This document shows positions 39,445 to 47,834 of a DNA stretch of 64,000 nucleotides, in pieces (the first letter of the stretch is position 1; each line of letters begins with the position of its first letter). This stretch comes from Flavobacterium phragmitis (GTDB lineage Bacteria; Bacteroidota; Bacteroidia; Flavobacteriales; Flavobacteriaceae). The stretch is taken from NCBI RefSeq assembly GCF_900112575.1, contig NZ_FOMH01000002.1, positions 186,001 through 250,000 of the forward strand, written 5' to 3'. The translations under genes and the position numbers were made by a program. The notes under the pieces were generated by a model. The model saw only the letters and a list, made by a program, of their open reading frames with translations, searched no databases and was not told the origin of the DNA.

Positions 39445-40077
39445 TAAATTTGTGCAGCGTAAGTAGAATTTTAAAGCCTGCTTTAAATAATTAGACACTT
39501 TCGACTGATACTTTATTTAATTAAAAAGTTTACGTTTTAGCGTTCAACGCCGACGATGCTTATAAAACGTTTTTGACCAATAATTTCAAATAGTAATCTT
39601 CCAAATTCACTTTAAAAATAAGATAAACTGAAGCGCAGCCTAAGTTAAAAGCCAACAGGATTCGAACACCAAAAATGGAATAGCCCCATACTCCTTTTAT
39701 TTAAATTTCTATTTAATTGAAATAATGAAAATCCATTATAAATGGTTAACTATTTATAATTTATTGAATTTTCCGCTCTCACTCTCCGATTATCAATTAT
39801 TGCTCAGCTGAGACAAAAAATTAGTTTTCTCCTCAAGCGTTTGGTGCGACGGCCCGCCTTTTTTATAACATGAATCAATGATGTAAGGCAATTTTTAGTA
39901 GAAAAGCTAATTATAAAATTAATTAATAATTATGTAATTATCACCAAATCAATTGGTCTAACTTTACAAAATGGGGAATTGATTACTCCCATGCAGAATT
40001 AAGTAAACATTTTTTGGAAGATTATGTTTATGGACAAGCCCGTCGCAGCGTGCAGCGCAGCTGACGGGTTCTATTTT
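39445..40077 (+). ncRNA. Possible orphan transcript in the gap before hemA
   Basis: The ~790-base gap 39344-40132 holds no intact gene. A perfect -7 box TAAATTTG (39445-39452) follows a TTTG at 39418-39421, 23 bases upstream. A second, weaker box TAACTTTA lies at 39959-39966. A plus-strand hairpin (GCCCGTC near 40038-40044, GACGGGT at 40063-40069) with a T-rich tail (40071-40078) could end a transcript. The next gene on that strand is beyond hemA, so nothing annotated uses this terminator. One short open stretch (FLEDYVYGQARRSVQRS, ending 40063) looks protein-like but has no start. Alternatives are a small RNA or a relic. Confidence 0.25.
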
Positions 40078-40132
40078 TGCATGGCTTGTTTCAGTACTCT
40101 GGTAAGCTTTGAAATTGAAGCTGATTAAGCAT

Positions 40133-41437
40133 TTATGACAGATTGATTTTGTATTTTTCTTCTATTGGTGAAGAAGCCTTATCCGGTGCAAGCTTTCCTA
40201 TCTGAAATACTTTTTCAATGAATTCAATGCTTTGATCCACTGAAGTGTTTTCATTTTTTAAATGGCTCGCAAAATGGTTTGTTAATTTTTGAATAATTCT
40301 TGAACTGATTAAATCCATCTGTGCATCATCAAAATGGGCTGTTTTCCTTTTTTGAAAAGCAAATTCTGCTGATACAATATCATTTAGCTTGGATTTTAAG
40401 GCATGAATAGTCGGAGCACATTTTCGGCCGTTCACCCAGGTATTCAGTTCTAATTTCAGATCATCAATAATGGCTTCTGCAGCAGGAATATGCAGTTTTC
40501 TTCTTTCCAGCGTGTCATCCGTAATTTGAGACAGATCATCCAGATGTATCAAAGTTACACCGGGTATTTCTTCTACATTGGCATCTACATTGCGCGGGAT
40601 GGATAAATCCAGAATCAATAAGGGTTTCTGTAAAGCAAGCGATGTTTTGTCAATAGTGGGATTTTGTGCTCCTGTAGCTACAACCAGCACATCGGCCTGC
40701 TGCAGTTCCTGTTTTAAATCAGCATAATCTTTTACAATAACATTCAGCTTGCCAGCCAATAATTCGGCTTTGTTTTTTGTTCTGTTTATAAGGGCAATAT
40801 GGCTGTTTTTAGTATGTTTTACTAAGTTTTCGCACGTATTTCTTCCTATTTTCCCCGTTCCGAATAACAAAATATTTTTGTTTCCAATATCCGCCACATT
40901 TCGGATGATATACTGCACTGATGCAAAAGAAACTGACGTTGCACCGGAAGAAATTTTCGTCTCCGTTTTAACTTTTTTGCTCGCCTGAATAACTGTATTT
41001 ACCAGCCGGTCCAGAAATGTATTGACCAAACCTTCCCGTTTACTATTGTTAAAGGCGGTTTTAATCTGGCTGATGATTTCAAAATCACCCAGAATCTGAC
41101 TGTCTAAACCTGTTCCTACCCGGAACATATGGCTGACAGCTTCTTCATTCTTATATATATAAGCAGCCTGCTGAAATTCTTCTACAGAGCCATTGCTGTT
41201 CTCGCAAAGCAGTTTGATGAGTTCATAAGGATGATGGGCAAAACCATAAATTTCAGTTCTATTGCAGGTAGAAGTAACAACCAGTGATTCTATGCCTTCT
41301 GCCTTGGCCTGCTGCAATAAATCAGATTGTGCTTTAGAATCTAGACTAAATTTTCCTCTTATAACTGCATCTGCTTTCTTATAGCTTAGCCCTAATGCGT
41401 AAAAAGTAGTGGATCCGGACATAGTAAAATTTTCCAT
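40133..41437 (-). CDS. hemA: Glutamyl-tRNA reductase
   Basis: The 434-residue product catalyses NADPH-dependent reduction of glutamyl-tRNA to glutamate-1-semialdehyde, the first committed step of haem synthesis by the C5 route. Its catalytic segment VVTSTCNRTEIYG carries the active-site Cys. LDSQILGDFEIISQIK and LFGTGKIGRNTCENL (Rossmann nucleotide site), INRTKNKAELL and LILDLSIPRNVD follow in the expected order. The C-terminal dimerisation helices close the protein. The Bacteroidota length is normal. An internal ATG six codons in (MSGSTTFYALGLSYKK) may be the true start. It heads the hemA-hemH haem locus but is transcribed away from it. Confidence 0.95.
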   Translation of the reverse strand: MENFTMSGSTTFYALGLSYKKADAVIRGKFSLDSKAQSDLLQQAKAEGIESLVVTSTCNRTEIYGFAHHPYELIKLLCENSNGSVEEFQQAAYIYKNEEAVSHMFRVGTGLDSQILGDFEIISQIKTAFNNSKREGLVNTFLDRLVNTVIQASKKVKTETKISSGATSVSFASVQYIIRNVADIGNKNILLFGTGKIGRNTCENLVKHTKNSHIALINRTKNKAELLAGKLNVIVKDYADLKQELQQADVLVVATGAQNPTIDKTSLALQKPLLILDLSIPRNVDANVEEIPGVTLIHLDDLSQITDDTLERRKLHIPAAEAIIDDLKLELNTWVNGRKCAPTIHALKSKLNDIVSAEFAFQKRKTAHFDDAQMDLISSRIIQKLTNHFASHLKNENTSVDQSIEFIEKVFQIGKLAPDKASSPIEEKYKINLS

Positions 41438-41624
41438 ATTTATGGTTTCCTTAAAAAGTTCAAAAATTAGTAACTGCAGATTTATATAACAGCGCCGGAA
41501 ATGCTTTTTAGATCACTATGGAATAAATGTACTTAAACTGCGGTTTTAGATAATTTCCAGGTATTATAAAGCTAACTAACAGGTTTTGAAAAATATTTAT
41601 ATACTTCAAATAGTATTGAAATAT

Positions 41625-41653
41625 AAAACGCTGCCTTTTTCAGGCAGCGTTTT
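41625..41653 (-). terminator. Rho-independent terminator after the globin-like lipoprotein gene
   Basis: AAAACGCTGCCT (41625-41636) pairs with AGGCAGCGTTTT (41642-41653) around a 5-base loop. It lies 10 bases past the stop of the minus-strand gene ending at 41664. Confidence 0.85.
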
Positions 41654-41663
41654 GAGAAGAAAT

Positions 41664-42254
41664 TTATTTTTGAACTATAGGAGTTCTCAATGATTCCAAA
41701 ACAGCAACTATATCGGTATAAAGTTCTGTATTTGAAGCAACGCCATTCGCATTGGCAGCAGCTCCAACATATCCTTCAAATTTTGTATAATCTGCATTGC
41801 TGGATTTTGTTCCCATACGAGGATTTTTTGCAGGATCATGAGCAGCTGACATACTCAAACCAGAATATGTATTTACAGCATTTGTTCCTCCCGTATTAAA
41901 CGAAAAGAAATCAGTCAGATTATCTGATAATTTAGCAATATTGGTAGACTGGGTAGTTCCCGTTTCTGCCAGCAAAGGAGCAAAATGTGCCTGCAGATTG
42001 CCTGATGCGTTCGATTGGATATCAGCAACAATCAATCCGATAGTTGAATTTACCACTTTGCGGAAACTTAAACGTCCCTGCTCGATCATCTGGCCGGAAT
42101 TATCAGGATCAGAAACCATTTTAGTTCCGCCTAAACGCTCGTAGATAGAAGCTTTAACCGGTGCTGGGGTTTCGTCGTCATTACTGCTGCAGGAAATCAT
42201 AGCTGCCGATGCAGCAATTAGTACACTAAGTGTAAGTTTTGAATAAACTTTCAT
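41664..42254 (-). CDS. Truncated-haemoglobin-like lipoprotein
   Basis: The 196-residue product begins with a lipoprotein signal (TLSVLIAASAAMISC, Cys22). The mature part resembles group 1 truncated globins: SIYERLGGTKMV at the start, LTDFFSFNTGG, YSGLSMSAAH with a His at 139 in the proximal (F8) position, and TDIVAVLESLRTPIV at the end. Known group 1 globins carry a distal Tyr in helix B; here the equivalent stretch (VVNSTIGLIVADI) lacks it. About 30 extra residues lie between the His and the last helix. It would be anchored in the envelope, unlike usual cytoplasmic globins. The terminator behind it and the haem genes around suggest a haem-binding envelope role. Gas binding is inference. Confidence 0.7.
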   Translation of the reverse strand: MKVYSKLTLSVLIAASAAMISCSSNDDETPAPVKASIYERLGGTKMVSDPDNSGQMIEQGRLSFRKVVNSTIGLIVADIQSNASGNLQAHFAPLLAETGTTQSTNIAKLSDNLTDFFSFNTGGTNAVNTYSGLSMSAAHDPAKNPRMGTKSSNADYTKFEGYVGAAANANGVASNTELYTDIVAVLESLRTPIVQK

Positions 42255-42274
42255 AAATTTAAAGTATTAAAGGG

Positions 42275-42709
42275 TTAATTAAAAAAACGATTTATCTTTT
42301 GAGACAGTCTATAGCTCAAACTATTTTGATTCATTGGGCAGACTTCTTTGTCTGCTAAATTTGCCGGCAGTATATAACGCTTCGCATCGTAACGTCCTTT
42401 AGCCATCAGCTCGTTGAAAACTTTCTCAGAGTTTGTAATTTTATTATTGTGAAAGTACACCACAACATTTCTTTTAACGATGATAGAATCTGATGTCAGG
42501 CCTTTTATGGTTCTCAGGTCGGCACAGATTTTTCTGGCCTGCAGAGAATCGATGTCTGATTTAAAATCGATTCTGCTTACCTGAAGATTCGGGGTGTCAT
42601 AAACGGGCGGTTTGGCCGTTATAATGTGAAAAAGCAAAATCGCGGCAAACAGTACAAATATGCCGCTCAGAATTAAAAGTCCTTTTTTGATTATTTTATT
42701 AGTTTTCAT
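42275..42709 (-). CDS. Membrane-anchored hypothetical protein with HMA-like fold
   Basis: The 144-residue product has one N-terminal membrane helix (GLLILSGIFVLFAAILLFHI) and a soluble domain outside. ARKICADLRTIKGLTSDSIIVKRN with YFHNNKITNSEKVFNELMA recalls a heavy-metal-associated βαββαβ domain, but the CxxC metal site is absent. VCPMNQNSL near the C-terminus carries a lone Cys. It lies 20 bases before the globin-like gene in the same direction and is probably co-transcribed. The function is not known. Confidence 0.55.
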   Translation of the reverse strand: MKTNKIIKKGLLILSGIFVLFAAILLFHIITAKPPVYDTPNLQVSRIDFKSDIDSLQARKICADLRTIKGLTSDSIIVKRNVVVYFHNNKITNSEKVFNELMAKGRYDAKRYILPANLADKEVCPMNQNSLSYRLSQKINRFFN

Positions 42710-42837
42710 AATTTTTATGGTTTTAAAATTATCTACGTGTACTTGATCAATGCGGTTTTAGAAATAGCAATAAATCGATCAATTTAGAATCATTTTAAAT
42801 ACAGAAATTACCTAATAATTTAATTATAAAGCAGATA

Positions 42838-43677
42838 CTAGAAAACCCTGGCAAGATTAAATCCAAAAAATATATCTCCTTTTGTCCAGTCGCCAGTGGT
42901 TCTTCCCAGATACCCAGCCTCATCAATTGCCTGTGAACTGGTAAAATGCATCTGGAAAACATGACCGCCGGTTTCCAGATCAAAACCAATAGACAGCGGA
43001 TTTTTATAAAGAGAATTTGGCGCCCTGTTTAAATGCGCCGCATAATCCATATTTAAAGACCAGCGCTTTGCGAATTTATACCTCCCTCCAAATCCTATGG
43101 CATATTGGGAATTGCTTTGGTCTACGTCTTCAACAAAATTTTGATGAAAGAATGACGGCACAATTTCTAAAGACAGCTTTTCAGAAAATTTTCTGGAAAT
43201 CAGCAGCTGCGCTACATAAGTCAGCCTGTCTTTAAATTGAAGTTTCGGATACAGGCTTTCTTTTAATGTGTTATTAATAGACAAACTATTAAAGCCCGCG
43301 ATAGTAACAGGAAAACCGTCTTTTATTTGAGGAAACAGCATATACTTTGTCGCAAAATCATAAGCAAATTCACTCCTGGCGGCACTTAGGTTGAGTCCAT
43401 TTGTTAGACCGTAAATAAATTTAATCTGCGTATTGGCATTATCGAGTCCGTAAAACCCTTCAAAGCCGTCTTTAATTGAGCCGAAACGATGTGCAACAAC
43501 AAAATACAAATCGCCTTTTGCTGCCAATTTTGTAGATTCGAGATTAACAATTTTTAAGGCTTTGAATGCAGAAGTCACTTTTTCTTTTACAGAAGGAGTT
43601 TCTACCCCATTAAGCAAATCGGTTTGAGAGAAGGTTAACAGCGGAAATAAAAAAAGTAGTAGAATAAAGTTTTTCAT
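42838..43677 (-). CDS. DUF5777-family outer-membrane β-barrel protein
   Basis: The 279-residue product has a signal peptide (LLLFLFPLLTFSQT) and a barrel with strands such as DLYFVVAHRFGSIKDGFEGF, the DUF5777 hallmark FYGLDNANTQIKFIYGLTNG, and YAIGFGGRYKFAKRWSLNMDY. It ends in ..FFGFNLARVF, a terminal Phe for outer-membrane assembly. DUF5777 proteins are of unknown function and often sit beside cytochrome c and YceI genes in Bacteroidota, as here. It is likely in one operon with the OB-fold gene 27 bases upstream. Confidence 0.8.
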   Translation of the reverse strand: MKNFILLLFLFPLLTFSQTDLLNGVETPSVKEKVTSAFKALKIVNLESTKLAAKGDLYFVVAHRFGSIKDGFEGFYGLDNANTQIKFIYGLTNGLNLSAARSEFAYDFATKYMLFPQIKDGFPVTIAGFNSLSINNTLKESLYPKLQFKDRLTYVAQLLISRKFSEKLSLEIVPSFFHQNFVEDVDQSNSQYAIGFGGRYKFAKRWSLNMDYAAHLNRAPNSLYKNPLSIGFDLETGGHVFQMHFTSSQAIDEAGYLGRTTGDWTKGDIFFGFNLARVF

Positions 43678-43704
43678 GTGGTTAGTTTTAAATTGTTATT
43701 TGCA

Positions 43705-44094
43705 TTAGTGTACAACTGAAGATTGGTCTATTTTAAATTCCTGGAGCAGTTCGTCATATCCTAAAAAACGCCCTTTAATTTTTAGGTTTTTCCCGGATAT
43801 AATATTTTGCGGCAAACGGTCTTTGAATGTCACAAATACTTTTTCGCCCATAACAATACCATTGCCGGCTTTATCGATACTAGTTACCCTTGCAGATAGT
43901 TCAATTGTTTTGTCCTGATATTTGATGTAAGCCAGAGAGTCGTTTGAAGTATACTCTCTCTCCAGTCCGCTGACCGTTACAGCATAATCGGCAGTTTCTG
44001 ATTCTATATTTCTATGCCCTTTGTAGATGTAGAGGTACGCTGAAATTCCGATTATTATAAAAAGGAAAATTGCAATTAGTATTTTTTTTCTCAT
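43705..44094 (-). CDS. Membrane-anchored OB-fold (tRNA_anti-like) protein
   Basis: The 129-residue product has one N-terminal membrane helix (ILIAIFLFIIIGISAYLYIY) and an OB-fold domain: YQDKTIELSARVTSIDKAGNG, VFVTFKDRLPQNIISGKNLK and KGRFLGYDELLQEFKIDQS. This is the tRNA_anti-like family, found in Bacteroidota as small envelope proteins; nucleic-acid binding is not implied. It is the first gene of the minus-strand arm, divergent from the cytochrome gene with ~170 bases between starts that must hold both promoters. Confidence 0.65.
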   Translation of the reverse strand: MRKKILIAIFLFIIIGISAYLYIYKGHRNIESETADYAVTVSGLEREYTSNDSLAYIKYQDKTIELSARVTSIDKAGNGIVMGEKVFVTFKDRLPQNIISGKNLKIKGRFLGYDELLQEFKIDQSSVVH

Positions 44095-44265
44095 AACTGG
44101 TTTTTAGTATTTCAAATTATCTACGTTAAAAAATACCTATTGGATTTAAAACATTAAATATGCCTCTTGCCAAATCTGTATTATTCTTTTCAACGTATAT
44201 GATTTTGAAATGCCTGATGATCCTTAAAAAAATCATGCATTTATTTATAACTAAAAACCAATCTT

Positions 44266-44634
44266 ATGAATTTAAAAACCCTTTTCGCCATTTCATCATT
44301 AGCATCAATTTTTGTAAGTTGTGCCAATGACGATCCAAGTACTTTAATTGACTCTACACCAATGAATGGTTTGGCAACATACAACCAAAATGTAAAATCT
44401 ATTATTGATAATAACTGTGTTGTATGCCATGCGGCAGTTCCTAAAAATGGCGCGCCAATGTCTTTAGTTACTTATGAACAGGTAAAAAATGCAGTTTTAA
44501 ACCGTGGACTGCTGACACGAATTTCTTTAGAAAATGGAGATAGTTCCTTAATGCCGCAAGGTGGACCAAGATTGCCTCAAGCTACTATCGACATTATAAA
44601 AAAATGGAATCAGGATGGATTATTAGAAAAATAA
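44266..44634 (+). CDS. Monohaem c-type cytochrome lipoprotein
   Basis: The 122-residue product has a lipobox (SSLASIFVSC, Cys19) and a haem-binding motif CVVCH at 51-55. A Met in SLMPQGG (~96) fits the distal ligand. It is short, as for cytochromes in the planctomycete/Bacteroidota small-cytochrome group (MPQGG.RLP.A.I..I..W). As a lipoprotein it would sit in the periplasm or outer membrane and pass single electrons. The next gene, YceI, starts 14 bases after its stop, so they are probably co-transcribed. Confidence 0.85.
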   Translation: MNLKTLFAISSLASIFVSCANDDPSTLIDSTPMNGLATYNQNVKSIIDNNCVVCHAAVPKNGAPMSLVTYEQVKNAVLNRGLLTRISLENGDSSLMPQGGPRLPQATIDIIKKWNQDGLLEK

Positions 44635-44648
44635 TCTATAACAGCAAC

Positions 44649-45188
44649 ATGAAGAAAATCATAATAATGCCAATGCTATTGGCTTCTTTTATTGTCTTTT
44701 CACAGGAAAAAATAGTAACTAAATCTGCAACAATAACTCTGGAAGCTTCAGTACCTTCTTTTCAGCCGGTTGCAGGAACTAACAGCAATGTAACTTTTGT
44801 TTTGAATCCCGCAACTGGAGAAGTAGCAAGTCTGGCTTTAATGAAAGGATTCCAGTTTGAAATTGCATTGATGGAAGAACATTTTAATGAAAATTACATG
44901 GAAACCGATAAATATCCAAAAGCTATTTTTAGAGGGCAAATAGAAGGATTCGACATTAAAAATCTAACTGAAGATTATAAAGATTATATCATAAAAGGAA
45001 AATTAGAAGTGCATGGAAAATCCAGGGATATAAGTGCCGATGCAAAAATTACAAGATCGGGTTCCAGAGTCACCCTTATATCTGATTTTGAAGTAAATGC
45101 AAGTGATTTCAACATTCCAATTCCAGCGCTTATTAAATATAAACTGGATAATAAAGTCAAAATTCAAATTATTGCAGTTTTAAAATAA
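44649..45188 (+). CDS. YceI family periplasmic lipid-binding-like protein (copy 1)
   Basis: The 179-residue product has a signal peptide (PMLLASFIVFSQ) and the YceI lipocalin-like β-barrel: TLEASVPSFQPVAGTN, PATGEVASLALMKGFQFEIA, MEEHFNENYMETDKYPKAIF, KGKLEVHGKSRDISADA, and FEVNASDFNIPIPALIK. YceI proteins bind isoprenoid or fatty-acid chains; some act in quinone-linked redox processes. The start at 44649 is chosen because an upstream in-frame extension overlaps the cytochrome gene. A close paralogue follows. Confidence 0.88.
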   Translation: MKKIIIMPMLLASFIVFSQEKIVTKSATITLEASVPSFQPVAGTNSNVTFVLNPATGEVASLALMKGFQFEIALMEEHFNENYMETDKYPKAIFRGQIEGFDIKNLTEDYKDYIIKGKLEVHGKSRDISADAKITRSGSRVTLISDFEVNASDFNIPIPALIKYKLDNKVKIQIIAVLK

Positions 45189-45234
45189 GACTGCGCAAAA
45201 CAGGATGATTTTATAAAAAAATAAAGGCGAAATA

Positions 45235-45786
45235 ATGAAAAAAACAATACTTATTGCAATGCTGTGTGTTTGCGCCATTGGCGTATCACAAGAAAAAATG
45301 GTCAGTAAATCAGCAAAAGTCATTTTTGAAGCTTCCGTTCCTTCTTTTGAAGAAGTTAAAGCAGTAAACAAGAATGTTACTTTTGTTTTGAATCCAGCAA
45401 CAGGAGAGATTGCAAGTTTGGCCCTGATGAAAGGTTTCCAGTTTAAGGTTGCTTTAATGGAAGAACACTTTAATGAAAATTACATCGAAAGTGACCAATA
45501 TCCAAAAGCAGTATTTAAAGGAAAAATAGAAGGTTTTGATCTTCAAAGCCTAAGCGCAGATGCTAAGGATTTTATCATTAAAGGCAAATTACAACTCCAC
45601 GGTAAATCCAGGGATATAAATACTGCTGCAAGGATAAGCAGATCACCATCAGGGGTCAGCATTTCATGTAATTTCAGCGTAAATGCCAGTGATTTTAATA
45701 TTGAAATCCCAAATTTGGTTAAAAGCAAGCTTTCCAATAAAATAAATATCCAGGTTGCCGCAGTCTTAGGGTCCAATAGGCAATAA
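45235..45786 (+). CDS. YceI family periplasmic lipid-binding-like protein (copy 2)
   Basis: The 183-residue product repeats the same architecture as the gene before it: signal peptide to ~20, then VIFEASVPSFEEVKAVNKN, NPATGEIASLALMKGFQFKV, MEEHFNENYIESDQYPKAVF, KGKLQLHGKSRDINTAARI and FSVNASDFNIEIPNLVK. Long stretches are identical or nearly so, indicating a tandem duplication. Differences concentrate in the N-terminal strand and the last third (SRSPSGVSISC). The gap between copies is 46 bases. Retention of both suggests partner or ligand specialisation. Confidence 0.88.
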   Translation: MKKTILIAMLCVCAIGVSQEKMVSKSAKVIFEASVPSFEEVKAVNKNVTFVLNPATGEIASLALMKGFQFKVALMEEHFNENYIESDQYPKAVFKGKIEGFDLQSLSADAKDFIIKGKLQLHGKSRDINTAARISRSPSGVSISCNFSVNASDFNIEIPNLVKSKLSNKINIQVAAVLGSNRQ

Positions 45787-45834
45787 CCGCCTAAAAACTA
45801 TCTTGAAAAGTCAATAATTTTTTATATAAAAAAA

Positions 45835-46725
45835 ATGCAGGAAGAAATAAAAATTGAGGACGGTCTTACCCTTATTCGTTTCCAGAACGACAGTTCAGAA
45901 TCTTTTTTTGCACAGCACGAAATTAGTGCTGGCCTGTTACAGTTTCATTTCGGACTAAAAGGCAATGCATTGTTTTTGTCCAATCATGATCATTGTGCTT
46001 TAGAATTGAAAGAGGAAAAATCCCTGATTTTGTGCAATCTGCAGCATCAGTCATTGCTTAAGTTAGAACTTTCTCCAAATTCATGGGTGATTTCTGTTAT
46101 TGTTTCGATTAATAAATTTCACTCGTTATTTTCCGTTCAGGCAGATTATATTTCTATTTTAAGCCCCGATAAGAAGAAAAAAAAGTATTATGCCGAAGGG
46201 ACCATTTGTCCTTCTATGGCTGTTGTTTTGAGCCAGCTGTTTCATTACAGCCTTCATCCTTCCCTAAAGAACCTTTATTATAAAGGAAAAGGATATGAAT
46301 TATTGAGTTTGTATTTCAATAAAATGGAAGATCCAAACGCACTGCAATGTCCATTTTTGATTGATGAAGATAACGTGCTGAAAATCAAAAAAGCCAGAGA
46401 AATACTTATCGCTAATATGGCCGAACCGCCAGGATTGCAGCAGCTGGCAGATGAAATTGGACTGAATATGAAAAAATTAAAAATAGGCTTCAAACAAATT
46501 TATGGTGATACGGTATACGGTTTTCTGTTTGACTACAAAATGGATTTCGCCTTAAAACTATTGGACAGCGGTTCTTACAATGTAAATGAAGTCGGGCTGA
46601 AAATAGGATACAGCACCGGAAGCCACTTTATTGCTGGATTCAAGAAAAAATTTTCCACAACCCCAAAAAGATATCTGATGTCCATTAATACCAATCATAA
46701 GAACAGTATCGCTTTTATAGATTAG
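45835..46725 (+). CDS. AraC-family transcriptional regulator
   Basis: The 296-residue product has a ~170-residue N-terminal sensing region with no recognised ligand motif. The C-terminal two-HTH AraC domain follows: VLKIKKAREILIANMAEPPG, LQQLADEIGLNMKKLKIGFK, VYGFLFDYKMDFALKLLDSG and VGLKIGYSTGSHFIAGFKKK. The last segment is the second HTH that contacts DNA. It lies between the YceI pair and hemH and reads toward hemH (77-base gap). In Flavobacteria an AraC regulator beside hemH is common, so control of haem synthesis is a fair inference, but unproven here. Confidence 0.85.
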   Translation: MQEEIKIEDGLTLIRFQNDSSESFFAQHEISAGLLQFHFGLKGNALFLSNHDHCALELKEEKSLILCNLQHQSLLKLELSPNSWVISVIVSINKFHSLFSVQADYISILSPDKKKKKYYAEGTICPSMAVVLSQLFHYSLHPSLKNLYYKGKGYELLSLYFNKMEDPNALQCPFLIDEDNVLKIKKAREILIANMAEPPGLQQLADEIGLNMKKLKIGFKQIYGDTVYGFLFDYKMDFALKLLDSGSYNVNEVGLKIGYSTGSHFIAGFKKKFSTTPKRYLMSINTNHKNSIAFID

Positions 46726-46802
46726 GGCATAAATAAAATATATTGATTAATTTTAAGAAGCAACAAGTACTGAGTTTGAGGAAAATTAAAACAAAAACGA
46801 TA

Positions 46803-47816
46803 ATGAAAGGCGTATTATTAGTAAATCTTGGGTCTCCAGAAAGTCCAACTCCAAAAGATGTAAAACCTTATTTAGATGAATTTTTAATGGATAAATACGT
46901 GATCGACGTTCCCTATTTATTGAGAGCATTATTGGTTCGCGGTATTATTTTAAGAAAAAGACCAGAAGAATCAGCGCACGCTTACGCAAAAATTTGGTGG
47001 GATGAAGGTTCTCCTTTGGTAGTATTGTCTGAAAGAATGCAGAAAAAGGTTCAGCCTCTTGTAAATGTTCCAGTTTCTTTAGCGATGCGTTACGGAAGCA
47101 TGACAATAGAAAAAGGACTTCAGGAATTAAGTGATAAAGGAGTTACAGACGTAATGCTTTTTCCTTTGTATCCGCAATATGCAATGGCTTCAACTTTAAC
47201 TATTTTAGTAAAGGCCGAAGAAATTCGCAAGAAGAAATTCCCTCACATGAAATTTATAGATGTTCCGGCATTTTACAATAAACCGGATTACATCAAAAAC
47301 TTAGCCGATTCCATTCAGAAACATTTAAATGGTTTTGATTACGATCATTTATTGTTTTCTTACCACGGAATTCCAGAACGTCATATTCGCAAAACCGATG
47401 TGACCAAATCGCATTGTAAAATTGACGGATCCTGCTGCAGCACACCATCGCCGGCGCACGAATTCTGCTACCGTCACCAATGTTACGAAACAACAAGACA
47501 AGTCGTAAAATTATTAGGTCTTTCAGAAGACAAATACAGTCTGACATTTCAATCCCGCTTAGCCGGCGATAAATGGCTGGAACCTTATACAGATGTTGAA
47601 ATTGATAACATGCCGGCAAAAGGAATCAAGAAATTGGCGGTTGTAACACCGGCTTTCGTTTCGGATTGTTTAGAAACTTTAGAGGAGATCGCCATGCGCG
47701 CCAAAGAAGATTTTGAAGCAAAAGGAGGAGAAGAGTTTTTGGCAATTCCATGTTTGAATGACGACGACCAATGGTGCCGGACAGTGGGTAAATGGATTAG
47801 GGACTGGTCAGAATAA
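46803..47816 (+). CDS. hemH: Ferrochelatase
   Basis: The 337-residue product inserts Fe2+ into protoporphyrin IX, the final step of haem synthesis. Family signatures are GVLLVNLGSPESPTPKDVKPYL at the N-terminus, LAMRYGSMTIEKGLQEL, FPLYPQYAMASTLT, HLLFSYHGIPERHI with the catalytic His, and VVTPAFVSDCLETLEEIA with the catalytic Glu. Between them sits a cysteine-rich stretch (HCKIDGSCCSTPSPAHEFC, then HQCYET), seen in some bacterial ferrochelatases and possibly binding a cluster. The start at 46803 is the family's usual one; an upstream 20-codon extension has no support. Confidence 0.95.
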   Translation: MKGVLLVNLGSPESPTPKDVKPYLDEFLMDKYVIDVPYLLRALLVRGIILRKRPEESAHAYAKIWWDEGSPLVVLSERMQKKVQPLVNVPVSLAMRYGSMTIEKGLQELSDKGVTDVMLFPLYPQYAMASTLTILVKAEEIRKKKFPHMKFIDVPAFYNKPDYIKNLADSIQKHLNGFDYDHLLFSYHGIPERHIRKTDVTKSHCKIDGSCCSTPSPAHEFCYRHQCYETTRQVVKLLGLSEDKYSLTFQSRLAGDKWLEPYTDVEIDNMPAKGIKKLAVVTPAFVSDCLETLEEIAMRAKEDFEAKGGEEFLAIPCLNDDDQWCRTVGKWIRDWSE

Positions 47817-47834
47817 TCCTGATCGGGCACTTCT

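Noticed and set aside
40024..40128. 34-codon cysteine-rich ORF near the hemA terminator region
   Set aside because: It overlaps the GC-rich terminator-like hairpin, which explains its composition; no homologue recognised.
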